A stretch of 64,000 nt of DNA from Brassica napus (lineage: Eukaryota > Streptophyta > Magnoliopsida > Brassicales > Brassicaceae). The stretch covers positions 13,231,726 through 13,295,725 of the forward strand of contig NC_063437.1 of the NCBI RefSeq assembly GCF_020379485.1. Reading direction: 5' to 3'. The first letter of the stretch is position 1; each line of letters starts with the position of its first letter. The notes beneath the pieces are model-generated. The model was not told the DNA's origin, did not search any database, and saw nothing but the letters and a program-made list of their open reading frames with translations. The position numbers were made by a program, and so were the translations under genes. Positions 1-12,374 of this stretch are shown piece by piece.

Positions 1-2520
1 AACTAAAAATGCTAAAGCTTGTTAAAGTCCCCGACAGTCTAATCTCCAATCGGAGCCTAAATTCTTTACAACCATAATTCCAAAATTATAGCTAGGCAAA
101 AGTCCTGGCTATCAGAAATACAATTGTTATAGGCCTCAAACCGCCAATCGCCCAATTTCAATGTTGTTTTATATTTTACCTGAAAGTATGCCTTGAAACC
201 GCATCAACGTAATTGTAACGTTTTCCTCATGGCCACGTTCCATGTGCCTGTCCCGTATCTGGTTATATAATCAAACTTGATCAGTGAACCAAACAAATAT
301 TCGAAATCTTGATATGATCGATCGTTAAATAGCATTATGGCAATATAGAAGGAGATCTAAGAATTTTGTATTACCCAACAACATAAGCATTAGTGCCATC
401 AATGTGCCAAGACTGGATCGATCTCTCGTTGTTCTGGAACACGAACTCAACTACTCATGAAGAGCAAAGTCTAAAACCGAGGTTCCGAGAATAGATGGTC
501 CTGGTGTAGGAATGTTCTTAATGGTCTTGAAATCGAACACTCCAGGAATATTGTACCAGTCGGCTAATTTTATGGAGTTGTTGGGTTAACGTATGACACA
601 CGGTTCACTGTGTACCGGAGTTTCCCGTTGATCTTTGTTCTCGCGTTAGCTAGAACCAAGTTTGACTTATCGGTATGGTACCATAGTGAAACGCTCCCTG
701 TGGGTTAGGCCTTGCTGCATTAGCCGTCAAATTTAACCTAAAGTCACCTTTCAAATTAGGTATTGACATAGGAAAACCGAATCGAATTTGGACGAAATTT
801 AAATCAAAATAGAACCGACTCGCCATAATTTCTAAAATTTAACAGATCGATAAAACCGAATATGCATCACTAATGCCAGTTATATACCAAATCTAAAACA
901 AACAAATAGCCAAAAAATTGATCGGTTGATTTATTGATATTTTAGTATAATTACCTGATAGTTCTTGCTTGTTTCATGGACCAGTGGATATGGTAAGTAG
1001 GACCAATGGGGAGGGGGCGAGATGGTCTGGTTTTTGAACCTTTGTAATGTAGGATAGCTGAGGTGGTCAATACCGGTTTGGTAAACCGGGTTGAAGCCAC
1101 TATGAAATAGTCTTTCACCGGAGCCTTCAATGTGACCAGAACGGTCAAGGACTGACCAACGTGTACATCAAGTGACTCATAGACCTCTTCCAGAGTGTAG
1201 AGCCTTCTACTTCGACGAGAGTCATCATGTGTCCTTGTATCCTAAAGTTAATCGATGTCGATATTCCAACATTAGATATCCGAAACCTGTAAAATTTGCC
1301 TGTAGAAAAGCAAGAAGCATGACATAAATAGAGAACCAAAGAATCAAGTCTTAAAGGATCGTGGGTAATGATGATAATTTACCATGTTCACCCGTAAAGG
1401 CTAAACCTTTAGAAGCACCATTTATCAGAAGACCATCCGGAAGAGGAAGAGCACGACCAGAGTCGAGCCTCTTTCGTAGCGCCTGTCAAAAAACAATAGC
1501 AAAAGGAAGCGTATCAAGATCGCTAGTTAAACCCTAAATAATAATATGGTTACTTGGAAACTAAGTTAAGTTGTCTAATAAGGCTATTTGGTACCTTATG
1601 GCCCATCTTGTACCAATCACTGACGAGGAGAGTGAAGTCACCGTCAGGTTTATGGTAAGGAACAAAGATGACTGATCTCTGGTTAACATTGAGTGCACCA
1701 AAAGCACCACTTGCTCTGTGCATCGACGTAGACGCAAAGTACGTATAAGTTCCGATTTGGTCCTTAAGCTGGAAATGGTAAGTCCAATTCGAGTTTGGTT
1801 GGATTGGGCAGCTTGTGCCCAAAACTCCGTCTTGCCATGACATCCTCCTCTGTTTTATTCCGTTCCTACACATTTTTTTTTTAAAGTGCCAATTTTTGTA
1901 CTAACCATATTGAATAAACTGAGTTTGTGATTTTGTAAATTTTTTTTTTGAAATATTCTTTATCAGTTGTACAATTTTATATTCAATGTTTATTATGTGC
2001 CAGTCTAATGACAAAACTCTAATAAATCCTCTTCCGTTAAAAAAATTGTTTATCATTCAGTAATTCTAACAAAATGAATTATATTGATTAGTGGTAAAAG
2101 CCAGCACACTACATATAATTTATTATCTTTGTTTCATTTTCCAAAATCAGCTACATGAACTCTACACGTACCAGGTGATGAGTAAAGGTTCATCGATCTT
2201 GTTAATTAGATTAACAAGGATGTTATCGTTTGTTACACCTTCAATTGGAGGACCAGGGAACTGGCCATTGATAAGAATAACCTGAAACAAAAGTAAAACA
2301 TTATACTATAACAATATATATTGATTATTAATTTTTAAGCTAATAGCAGAAAGAGACATAAAATCTCTATAACCTGTTGTGGAACACCTAAAGGAGATCT
2401 TGTTCCATAAGTAACAGTCCACGTGAAGAAACGATAAGGGTCCTCTGCGTTTATCACACAAACAGAGCCGAAGCAATAAGCCAATAAGAACACTTGTATC
2501 AGGAGATTTCCCTGCTTCAT
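1..2520 (-). pseudogene. SKU5-similar (SKS) multicopper oxidase-like pseudogene, SKS16-like, 3' end cut by window
   Basis: Intact copies encode secreted, usually copper-site-degenerate relatives of ascorbate oxidase acting at the cell wall. I can rebuild exons at 2374-2520 (signal peptide, then EDPYRFFTWTVTYG), 2172-2281 (ILINGQFPGPP), 1595-1865 (NGIKQRRMSWQDGVLGT), 1383-1482, 955-1299, 375-737 and 180-258, each with GT-AG borders and correct phase. The coding frame breaks at single-base indels: one base missing near 1198, near 657, near 567 and near 451, and one extra near 220. Restoring one base in the 955-1299 exon puts the next intron back in the expected phase, so these are true indels relative to the ancestor. 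The tail before position 180 is too diverged to place. The SKS15/SKS16 resemblance is from memory. Its place two genes before LBD10 matches At2g23630 (SKS16). Several 1-nt deletions could instead be assembly errors. Confidence 0.85.
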
Positions 2521-2591
2521 TTTCTGAACAAATATGTGTGTTTGAGATCAAGAGAGGGTGAAGACTGTTATTGAGATCTCACCAAGGGTTA

Positions 2592-2690
2592 ATCTTAAAT
2601 AGAAGTGACTAATTGAGTAATGGAGGCAAGGGAAGTGAGGAAGTAAGTTCATATCGACAGAGTGGACGTGGATCCCCATGCATGCATATG
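2592..2690 (-). promoter_or_regulatory. Remnant promoter of the SKS-like pseudogene
   Basis: Reading the minus strand, a TATA-like TATTTAAG lies near 2600, about 80 nt upstream of the ATG at 2520. A palindromic RY-type motif CATGCATGCAT is at 2677-2687. RY motifs are bound by B3 factors in seed genes; any use here is inference. Confidence 0.3.
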
Positions 2691-2699
2691 TTACACAAA

Positions 2700-5640
2700 G
2701 GTGACCCTGCTCTTTTGCGCCGTACTTAATGCAATTGGCCGCAAATTTTTCTTATTTTAATAAAATATTTTCAGTTGATTTTTATTTGGAGCTATGAAGA
2801 TGTAACCGATAGTAAGAGAATACTGTTATCTTTTTTCATTTTTTGGCAAGGTTCTTACAGGTTTCTTTTCTATATGTTTTTACGGTTTTGTAGTTCCAAA
2901 TGTATTACTTGTCTAAAATGAAATTACTTTCGATTTTAGAGAAAGGGGGTTAGCAGGAACTGAACTTAGGTAGAATTGGTTGATTTTAAAAAAAATCAAG
3001 AGATTTGTTAAAATTTTGGAAGAGGTTTAAAGAGTATTCATATTTAAATTTTATGAAACTATTATATTTTAATGATTTTATAATTTTGAGGATCTATTCA
3101 ATATTTTGAAAGTTTTGTCTATGTGTTAAATTGTAAAGAATTCAAGTGCCAACAACAATAAATTTTGATAGAATTATAAATGAAAAATTAAAAACCAAAT
3201 TTTTTGAATAACAATAGATTTTATATGTCATCAAACCAATAACACTTGATTTTATTAAAATTGTTAGAATTTAATAACCAATATAACTATCTAATTTGAA
3301 AATCTTAATAATCACTCCAAATTTTAAACATAAACAACCATTTTATTAAATGAATGTGTTATAAATCTCATATTAGAAGTGTGATGAAACCTAAGATAGT
3401 GCACAACTGACACATAAACCAATTTGTTCAAGATAGGTTAATTTTGAGTTGGAAAATTTAAGTGGACAAATCGTCGTGGTGTATGTCTGATATCACACTC
3501 GCAATAGTGAAAAGCTTGAATAGTTTTGCTATAAATGTATCCTCAGATAAAAAAAAAAATTTTTGAACAATTCTATAATCAGTTTTAATAACGTCTATGG
3601 CTTTAAGTGTAGATTTATGTAGTGAATTACTATAGAAATATGAGTGATTATTATATCAAAATAACTGATTGATATTTTGTTTTGTGAATACAGTAAGTTT
3701 ATTTAAAATAAATTTAAAATTTATTAGTATCTTTTCAAATACTAAAAACAAAAATAGATGAAGAAAGTAACCCTAACTTAAAATATTGAAATAAAAAGTT
3801 TAAATAGTAATAGAGACTAGCATACAATTTCTGTAAGTGATTTTATTTTTAAGTAAAAAGATAAATTTAATATTTATTATTTTATGAACAAGTAACAAAT
3901 ATTTTTCAATAATTCAAGTGGAACCAAAAGAAATTACAAACATTTTTGATTAACAAGTGATTTTCCATTAAAGAAGTCATGATGATTTTTTTTGGCCCGA
4001 TTGTACACTTTTACGAAATAGAAAAAAAAATACGAACTCAACTTATAATACATGACATTTTTGTGATGCTAAATTAGCTTTTAGATTATCATTATATTAT
4101 TATACAAATGATATAACCCAAATTTGTAACACAATCATAATATATTAGAACTCAAACTCAACTTCAGAAGATCAAAATTAATTATTTGCTGGTTATCAGT
4201 TTTAGACAAATTGAATGTAACTCGTGTCATTAGCAAAGCCTCCACTTATTATGGAGCAAACACGTGGAATAAGCATGACCTATGTTGCAAGTGCAAATAG
4301 ATTTCATGATTTAAACAATACTTTAAAAGGTTTTTGCATCAAATTATTGTTTTCTTTATAAAAAACTGTATGTTGGGTAGGGTGAACAAATAAACTGAAT
4401 CCAAAAATCCGAACCGAACCGGGATAACAGAATCCAAACCAAACTGAATCCGACATATTTACTGAATGGAAATTGTGCATTTATGGTATTTTTTGGTTAT
4501 GGATTTTATCCGAATCGAATTCAAACCCGATAGATATCCAGAAAATCTCGAAAAATCAAAATCCAGAAAAATATTCATACCAAATCTGAAATAAATCCAA
4601 ATAAGTATCCAAAATACTCTTAGATTTCATTGAGTACATAAATAAGTATCTATTACATGTACAATTAACTCAAATATTTAGTTTAATATATTTTGGTATG
4701 TGGTGCTCTTTCTTCTTCAATATAGCCGAGTTTATCGGATTCAATGTGTTTTCGCTTCAAGTTTATCGGATATGATGTGTTTTGCACGTAGTTTTTGAGT
4801 TATGTTCTCTAATTTCATTTGTGGAAGTTACACTATAGCGAAAAGAAATCATGACTAGAACATTTTTCATTTCTTATTTCAATTTTTTATTTTTGTCTTG
4901 TTCATTGGATTTGTTTTAATTTTTGGATTTAACTAAATACAAAATTTTCATTTGAAACCAAAACCCAATTAAGATCCGAAACTCAAAATTATATTTGGTT
5001 TAGCCGGTTTTGGAAATATTAATAAACTTGAATCGAACATGTCTAAACTTGAAGTGATTCCGAACCCAATTTTTATAGTATCCGAATGAGATGAAAATTT
5101 ATAAACTCGAATATACCCAGAACCTAATTGAATCCGAATTGAAACCCAATTGGTCCACAATGCCCAGCCTTAATTTTGGGTTTTGGCCATGTCGATTGCA
5201 GTAAATAGAAGTTATTGTCACCGCCACGAACGCTCATTTAATGTACAGTTTGGCTCGTGGTACTTGAGATAACAAGTTTCATATTAACATCATCACCAAA
5301 TTTATATATAAGAAAATTCATCCACTGATTTGACCTTTTAACGTGCTAAGTTGCCACTCATTTAACATGGTTGGCAAAACGAAATTTGGTGATTTAGGAC
5401 TTAACAAGACACGATGTATTAGTTGCTTAAATATAAAGTATTTGCGTCTACATAAGTGCACGAGACACTAATTAGCATTAGTCATAGATGATGGAGTCCG
5501 TCAAACCGTGACACCGTGTAGTAACTTGTGGACATGGTGAGGCATCCCCAAAAGTAGATCACATAGGGAATCGAAAGTTATAATCACACATGAATGCGTG
5601 ACCAATAAGCTCGCTTTCTCCGTGTTGCTCTACAATTTAA
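2700..5640. other. AT-rich intergenic spacer with a degenerate CCGAA-rich tract
   Basis: No convincing gene was seen. Positions about 4381-5170 hold a scrambled run of CCGAACC / ATCCGAA / AACCCAA words on both strands, ending near a CCCAGCC motif. This is the degenerate low-complexity repeat type common between Brassicaceae genes. Similar words recur at 8905-9060, 17395-17580, 58880-59030 and 63805-63860. The remainder is AT-rich without recognisable structure. Confidence 0.5.
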
Positions 5641-5648
5641 GAAAATAA

Positions 5649-6464
5649 CTAGATTATGATCCGCGCGACCGGCACAGAATTTTGTTTATTTATATTTTTA
5701 ATTCAGTTTCAAATTTAACAAATTATGTTTTGAAGGTATTGCTTAATTTTAGTGTAACATATCTGTGTAAAATGTTGTTGTTTTTACTTGAATGAATTGG
5801 ATTATTTAACTGACCTTTGAACCATAGATGTATTTAAAAGTTATATTTATGTATCTTGTTAGATATTCTATTTTATTTAATATTAATTACTATTAATACA
5901 CAATCTGTAAAAATATAAAAATATAGTTTACAAATAATTATAAAATTTACATTTTCGTATGATCATATTAGTGTTAATCATTAAACTTAATTTTGTAGAT
6001 TGAAGACCATGAATTTTGAATTAGATATATGAAAATAACATGAAATATGTACCATATATAAAGTGTTATGGTGAACTAATTTACCTGAGTAGTGTTAGAT
6101 TTTATAAAATATGACTTTTATAAACATACATTTAGAAAATATTATTATGAAATATGCATCTATTTATTTTTGGCAATATTATTACATTTCCTTTGACAAT
6201 AAAACATACAAAATTAATATGTTTAGAAAACAATTATAGCTTTTCTAATAACATTTTAAAATAAAACATATTGTAGAGTGCTGAATCTATAAGTAAGTAG
6301 TTTTCACATGAGTTCTTTAATCAGTTTTAAACGGTAACATCTTTGTCTATAGTGATAAGTTTGAAAAAAAACCATTGGAAATGAATGTACTTTTCACAGA
6401 GTATTTTATGGTTTTGTTATAATTGGAAAAAGCTACATGACTCCGTATATATACATAGTATAAA
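5649..6464 (-). mobile_element. Decayed Helitron, minus orientation (tentative)
   Basis: On the minus strand the sequence ends GCGCGGATCATAATCTAG followed by T at 5649-5652, the form of a Helitron 3' terminus, although the hairpin partner is decayed. A possible 5' end of TATACTATGTATATATACGG type lies near 6464. A second, weaker hairpin-like GTGCGGAAGCGCG occurs at 6525-6545. Boundaries are uncertain. Confidence 0.35.
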
Positions 6465-6499
6465 GTCCATTGTTGGTCTATTTTATTTCTAAATTTAAC

Positions 6500-8120
6500 T
6501 AATTTAACTAATACTATATTCAAATCTGTGCGGAAGCGCGATATTATTTATAATTTATTATAATATTGGGATTAATAGTAATATAATTAATTTTATTATT
6601 AAATTTTTAATTTATTAAAAGTGGTTTGTCAATTATCATAATGTTATAATGGTTTATCTAAAATTGATATCATCAATATTATAAGTTAAAAAAAAATATA
6701 AGAATAATAGCCAATCAAATTTTTAAAGCTATAAACTAATATTTGTATTATATAAAGTATTATTAAACCATCCTAATTTTTCAATTCAAATAATATAATA
6801 TATTTATATCAAAACAAACAAATTTTAAAATAAATATTTTTAATTAGAATATCTCTTTACATAAATATCATATATTAAACTATTAATTTTTGTTACATTA
6901 GTTTTAAACCTTTATCACTATATAGTTTGCATAGCCTATTTTTCAAAATTTCATATGTTCTACTATTCTTATATTACTGTAACAATATTTTCAGTTTCAA
7001 ATAAAATACGAACCCTAAAATATTATGTATATGCTTAGATGCAAAAAATTATATAGATATGTGTACAATAAATAGAGAATATATATATACCTAAGATTAT
7101 GTAAACCAAATATATACTTTTTAAATAAATATATTACTATTTAAATATATATTTTTTCGAAATTGTGGTTAAGATCACATTACAAAACCTACTTGCAAAT
7201 ATATAGGGGAATAACATTATTTCCAAAAAATGTAAAATATTATACTTTTAGTTGATTAAATTAAATAATAAATAGGACATGTTAAGTTTCTAATGAATTG
7301 GTCTAACAATAATTATAAGTAGATAAAAATAGAACCATAAATTAATAGATTAGATAATTTACAGTGTTTAATTGATATACGCATCTCAATAAGATTATTA
7401 ATAAAATAGGAATCCAATTTTGATCCAATAAAGTTTCATTGGGCTGCCAAATTTTATAATCTCATTGTCTTAGGAAATTTTTAGTGGTTATTTTTATTTT
7501 CTATCAAAAAGTCTAAACATATTCTATTCTTAGTATATAACTAACTATATATTATTAAATTTCAGTAATCTATTATATTTTAAAAACTTACAAATTATCA
7601 AACTATAATTTTATTTTAGCTAAATCCTTTCTATATACATAAATTTTGATTTTGATAAAACAGGCAATGATTATTATGAATTTATAACTGTATTAAGGAA
7701 CATATTAGTATTTTTTAATGTTTAAAACACAAACATTAATTTTAAATATAAATAAAGCTATATAAAAGTTTAAGAGTCAATATATAAATAAAACATTAAC
7801 ATTAAAATAAAATTACGAATTGTATTTTATTAAGTTTGATGCATTTCTATTTAGTATTCTATTTTTTATAACATTTTTAAAACACAACACTACTATTCAT
7901 AAACTTATTTCCTAATATATTATTAGTGTATTACTCGATGGTTATATTTACTTTGGAAGACATTTTTTTTCTTTTTATAATGTGGATTGTGGAAGACTAG
8001 TTGAGTTTTGAAGTTTGGATCACCCATCGAGGGTTATCTTGGGGACAAGCTGAATGTTAAGATTCTGGTTCGTTTCTTGGTTATAAAAAGATGTTTGGCA
8101 ATTTTACGAATGTGGTATGT
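6500..8120. other. AT-rich spacer, no recognisable gene
   Basis: Very AT-rich sequence with short open frames only. Part may belong to old Helitron or MITE debris, such as the GCGCG remnant near 6540, but no pair of ends could be matched with confidence. The GC content rises from about 7970 toward the reticulon-like relic. Confidence 0.4.
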
Positions 8121-8122
8121 AA

Positions 8123-8323
8123 GTCGTCTGTGATTCATATGTCATTAACTCTTTCGCATTCGTAGGTTTTGTGATTGGCTTGATAGTTCCGAAGTTGTGG
8201 GAGAAGAATGGACATCAAGGACAAAAGTTCTTGACGAACTTTAAAGATTGGTCAAGTGAAACGTATGATAACACTCGTGAGAAGATTTTAAAGATGAAGA
8301 ACAAGTTACAGCATCGTACATAG
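8123..8323 (+). pseudogene. Probable reticulon-like (RTNLB) C-terminal relic
   Basis: An open stretch of 66 codons ends at a TAG at 8321-8323. It encodes a hydrophobic segment (SYVINSFAFVGFVIGLIV), then PKLWEKNG and a charged tail with YDNTREKILKMKNK. This fits the last part of a plant reticulon domain, in which the second hairpin membrane segment is followed by VPxLYEKY and a basic tail. No start codon or complete upstream reticulon domain is visible; a TAA lies directly before the open stretch, and frame changes upstream (7980-8120) suggest decay. The location between the SKS-like gene and LBD10 matches Arabidopsis At2g23640 (RTNLB13, from memory), which supports the call. Sequence identity alone would leave it tentative. 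Confidence 0.45.
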
Positions 8324-8574
8324 ATGAAGTTAAAAAGCACAGTTTGTTTTTCTCTCTTTTAATCTAAAAGTGGATTTGTAAAACTGTAACCCAAATTAGT
8401 AGATTATATAGCATCTTTCCCTTTGTTCAAAAAAAAATATATATAGCATCTTTCCCTCCACAAAAATAACAATTTGAGATCACAAACAAGAAAAAAAAAT
8501 ACAATGTGGTGTGATACTAATAGATGGGCCGAGCCAGCTCTAGAATACTGAAGCAGCCCAGAAGAAAAGACTGG

Positions 8575-8580
8575 AAAAAA
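8575..8580 (-). terminator. Pol III terminator of the initiator tRNA gene
   Basis: A run of six A on the forward strand is a T6 stop on the minus strand, nine bases past the tRNA 3' end. Confidence 0.8.
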
Positions 8581-8588
8581 TAGCTTTA

Positions 8589-8660
8589 TATCAGAGCCAG
8601 GTTTCGATCCTGGGACCTGTGGGTTATGGGCCCACCACGCTTCCGCTGCGCCACTCTGAT
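8589..8660 (-). tRNA. Initiator tRNA-Met (CAU), cytosolic
   Basis: The minus strand folds into a full cloverleaf of 72 nt with no intron. The acceptor stem pairs ATCAGAG with CTCTGAT, the anticodon stem pairs GTGGG with CCCAC, the anticodon CAT is at 8626-8628, and the T arm contains GATCGAAAC (initiator type, instead of TTCGA/TTCAA). Three G:C pairs next to the anticodon loop and an A:T first pair are initiator hallmarks. Immediately upstream on the minus strand is AACAACAA, the CAA motif found before plant tRNA genes. A T6 run (8575-8580 on the forward strand as A6) gives the Pol III terminator just downstream. It appears functional. Confidence 0.95.
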
Positions 8661-8718
8661 TTGTTGTTATTAATGCGACTATTTACTATAATAAAATATA
8701 GTTGTTGAGTTACTACCA

Positions 8719-10084
8719 TCCCTTATATATTAAAGGAGAAGCATTGTAATAAATGCATTCACACTATAATAGACACGTGGCAGCTTCACAATGATTTGAT
8801 AATAAATATGCTAATGCATTCACACTATATTCATAAATGTGTTCACACTATATACTTTTTATTTTTTTAATATAAAACTCATATGCATGGTTCCAATAAA
8901 ACTTAGGATTTTTCGGTTCGAATCAAAACAAATAACGAATCAAAAGCTAAACTATATATATATTATTTTTATTGTTTACCGATAAAGTTGGGCAAAATAT
9001 TAATAAGTTTTGATTCAATTCGTTATCCGTTTTGAATTGAACCAAAAAATATGGATATCCGTAACTTTACGAAGCAAATCAATTACTAAAATACAATTAA
9101 AGAAAAGCAAATCACAAATACCAATATTTTTAAGAGCGATTATCAAATTCGATCTATTATATACATATATATACAGAATTATATATATATATATATATGT
9201 TATATATATTATAGTTTATATAAGTTTTACAATATCTTTATAAATTAAATTTATTATATTAGGTATTAAAATTTAAAAAGTAAATAATATTTTATTTTTG
9301 TAATAAAACGTTATTATTAAATTTTCAATTAATTTTTTAATTTTATTTACGGATCAAATCGAATATTTTTTAAAATTCTAAATCATTTCGGATATCATAA
9401 TCACCGACTATCCAAGTGGCTAAAGATTGAATCGACATGAATGTCTTCAAATACTCGGATATTCGATCTGTGCCCACCTCTATTTACGGATACAGTTGAT
9501 TTTTTATATAAAAAAATTCACTAATATCAAGGCCTTTTTACCTTTTAATTAATTTTAATTTTATCTTTCATGTATTATTTAGAACAAAAATGTCATTAAT
9601 ATTAATTAACAATATCTTTATATATTTGTCATTTATTTTTTATATAATTTTATATACACATACATGTGCACCTTGATATGAAAACTTTATAAGTATTTAC
9701 CACTACTGAAGTATCTATTTTTTTTGGAAGTTGAAATATATTTTTTTCTTAATGCTTCTTTCACGACCGACCAAATTGTAGTGAAATGATTAGTCTTAAT
9801 AATTTTCTTTTCTTTTTCTTGAACTATTATCCGTTTACAAACTATAATATGAAACCATTGTTTCGACATGAGATTATCTAAAATTTATAACATAAAAATA
9901 AACAAATAATAATAATTTTTGGTTTCTACCGAAAAAACTAAAAAATCAAACATTCTAACAGAATAAAACAAAAAAATAATTTAAAACTGAACCAATATCT
10001 AGATTAAACAGATTTAATGTGTTTTTATTAAAAAATAACAAAACTAATAATCACATCCCGCGCAAGGCGCGGATTATTACCTAG
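8719..10084 (+). mobile_element. Non-autonomous Helitron, 1366 bp
   Basis: The 5' end is TCCCTTATATATTAAAGGAG preceded by A at 8718. The 3' end has a hairpin (CCGCGC at 10058-10063, loop AAG, GCGCGG at 10067-10072), then ATTATTACCTAG, followed by host T. This A/T insertion with TC...CTAG ends is the Helitron signature. There is no helicase coding. The interior is AT-rich with a long AT run at about 9166-9205 and a CCGAA-like tract near 8905-9060. It begins only 58 bp from the tRNA gene. Confidence 0.85.
9166..9240. repeat. TA/TATATA microsatellite inside the Helitron
   Basis: Near-continuous AT dinucleotides (several TATATATATA runs) interrupted by short spacers. Confidence 0.7.
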
Positions 10085-10443
10085 TTTAGAAGGTATTCGA
10101 GAGATGTAATTTCTGTAACATATGAAACGCAGTTCTGTGATTTACATGCCGCTCACCTACCTGAACTGAGATTGTATGGTCTAACGTAAAAAAAAAAAAC
10201 TCTTTTACCACAGTATCCTTGAGTTTCATGTTACTATGCTCATTTGCTTGCCTTGGTTGACTACAGAAATACAGAACTGGCCACTGATTAAGAAAAAGTG
10301 ATGCATATTCAGCTTTAGAAGGTTGAATCTGTAGTTTCAAACGTTAATCATTGAAAAATGCCATTTATTAAATTAAAAAAGCAACTTAGACCCTCAAGAG
10401 TAACTATCCATGAAATGAAAATGTCTTATTTTCTTGGTCTTAA

Positions 10444-11370
10444 TTAATAACTAGCTTCCTTGCTCTCAGATTTCCTCCACTTAACCGGTGGCTCAAGCTC
10501 TTCCTCATCCTCTTCTTCATGGAGATTCTCTTGTCCCATTGGCTGCATCAGAAACTGTCCTTCATTTTGCTCTTGACCTTCCTGTAATGGAGGCTGAAGC
10601 ATAAGCTGTGTCTGAAGCTGATCATGACTGATGTGATGCTCTGTCTCGTGACCCATTTGATAAGCATCACCAAAGCTTCCTAAAGCAAGAGATGGTCCAG
10701 ACATCGACCCACCAGATGTGTGATCATTCACATCCATCTGGTTAAAACCAGTGGCTGTAACCGACCCATTGTTGTCTATCCCGTAACCGTTGAACATCCC
10801 TTGCTGGTCTCCTCTCTCCAAAATCATTGCAGCCATTCTATGTGCATCAGTACCCATGAGTTGCATCTGCTCATCTTGCGGTTGATGTTGATGCTGAGGC
10901 ATGTTTGGTTCGCGCATGATCAACGGTTCTCCTTGAGGGACCACTCCATGGGGCATTCCTTCCATAGCCATCATGAAATTGGGTGGAGGGTTATTGGCCA
11001 GAGGAGGAAGATAAGGCTGTTGTGGATTCACAGCATCGGGTCCAATGTAACCAGCAAGCTCTTCTTTTGCAGTGACAAGATCTTGTTGGATTTTCTTGAG
11101 ACATTGTTGTAAGAAGGAGATTAGACCAACGCATCCGTAGATTGGGTCACGGATACGGGCCTCGGCTTCATAGTAGAGGGAGTTAACAGCGTCTTCGCGG
11201 CTTGGAGGTGGGAGATCGTTGAGGATCTTGGTTACATTGCTTGCTCCAAAGACTTTGTGAACATATATGAACTTCTGAGGCTGAGTTGGTGGAAAATAGG
11301 GCGCAAAGACGCATTCTTGAGTGCACTTTCGTCTCAAGAGCTTGCAAGCTGCACAAGGTGTCGAAGCCAT
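10444..11370 (-). CDS. LBD10: LOB-domain transcription factor, LBD10-like
   Basis: A 308-residue nuclear DNA-binding protein of class I LATERAL ORGAN BOUNDARIES type. The zinc-finger-like C block is C6-x2-C9-x6-C16-x3-C20, the GAS block is at residues 42-44, RDPIYGCVG is at 74-82, and a heptad-spaced coiled coil follows (I84, L91, L98, L105). The variable C-terminal half is rich in Met, Gln and Pro and ends in an acidic EEEDEEELEPP stretch before PVKW. The start at 11370 gives the family-typical MASTPCAAC; a GTG AGA before it extends the frame but is not a start. The protein closely resembles what I remember of Arabidopsis LBD10 (At2g23660), including the FNGYGIDNNGSVTATGF segment. In Arabidopsis LBD10 acts with LBD27 in pollen development; that role here is by homology. 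The frame is intact in a single coding exon. Confidence 0.93.
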   Translation of the reverse strand: MASTPCAACKLLRRKCTQECVFAPYFPPTQPQKFIYVHKVFGASNVTKILNDLPPPSREDAVNSLYYEAEARIRDPIYGCVGLISFLQQCLKKIQQDLVTAKEELAGYIGPDAVNPQQPYLPPLANNPPPNFMMAMEGMPHGVVPQGEPLIMREPNMPQHQHQPQDEQMQLMGTDAHRMAAMILERGDQQGMFNGYGIDNNGSVTATGFNQMDVNDHTSGGSMSGPSLALGSFGDAYQMGHETEHHISHDQLQTQLMLQPPLQEGQEQNEGQFLMQPMGQENLHEEEDEEELEPPVKWRKSESKEASY

Positions 11371-12050
11371 TCTCACTCAAGATCAACACTATCTGGAAAT
11401 GAGACATAATTATTATTGTCAGAACAACGAAAACGTTGTGCATGTCTATCATAACTACTCGAATCTTGTTCTACAAGAAACAGAGAATATGATCTTAGCG
11501 TAAGACGCAAGAAACAAGTGGTACGCCATTTGATTTTTAATAACTATCTTTTAAATTAAACAATGAGCGGATCATATCATCTTTAACCAAAAGAACACCA
11601 TAAGTATGAACAATTAGTTATTTGTTATAACAATTTCCAGCCAATTCAATCTCATTATAGAAATAAAAATAAGAAAACTAAGAATTAATTAATTCAGATT
11701 GATTTGAAGTAACCGTACCACGATCGTTCGAGATCACTGATCGCTTTCTCTTTGAATCTTCGATGATGTTACCTGAAATTATATAACATTTAGAAAAAAA
11801 GAAAACCTAAAATAAAATAAAAATGAGTTACTGGATTTTGGGAGTGAGAGATTGAAGGAGAAGATAAATAAAAGACAGAGATTTTCCCAGTACAGTGCCT
11901 GAGGAACCGTGAGGATTGATAGAAACTGAGGAACAAATGACGGAGACAATGTTTCTCAGAAAAATATAAGGAAGAAGAAACCTTAAAGAGAAACAGGAAG
12001 AGAGAGAGATGGAGGCATCGTGTCATAACTGTTACTCACGTGTGGTTAAA
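11371..12050 (-). promoter_or_regulatory. LBD10 5' leader with probable UTR introns and G-box promoter
   Basis: On the minus strand an acceptor TTTCCAG lies about 27 nt before the ATG, and a matching donor GTACGG is near 11716, giving a probable 5' UTR intron of about 320 bp. A second possible intron runs from GTAACTC (about 11830) to TTTCAG (about 11775). A G-box CACGTG sits at 12037-12042 upstream of a CT-rich leader (about 11940-12020). Intron placement is inferred from splice signals only. Confidence 0.5.
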
Positions 12051-12374
12051 TTTTGAATCTCAACCGTTCATGCAAAATAAATTAGCTCTGGTAAAATCTG
12101 CATAATTAGTATCTGACTGATTCAAATTTAATAGAAAATGATTGATGTTGTTGTTAAAAAAAAGAAGAAAATGATTGATGTTATCATATCTTTAACTGAT
12201 TAGTTATTCTTAAAATAGACTTGAATTTCACTTTAACAAGAATTTAAAATAGATTCTTTAGTATACTACATTAACTGTTTCAATCCATTATGAAAAATAG
12301 CATTTGAAATGTGTGGAGTTAAAAAGCATTAAACGTTTTCTTTTTTAACGTATCTATATATACTAGCTTCATTG

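Noticed and set aside
10720..11112. 130-codon plus-strand frame opposite LBD10
   Set aside because: It is the antisense shadow of the LBD10 coding exon and shows no family pattern.
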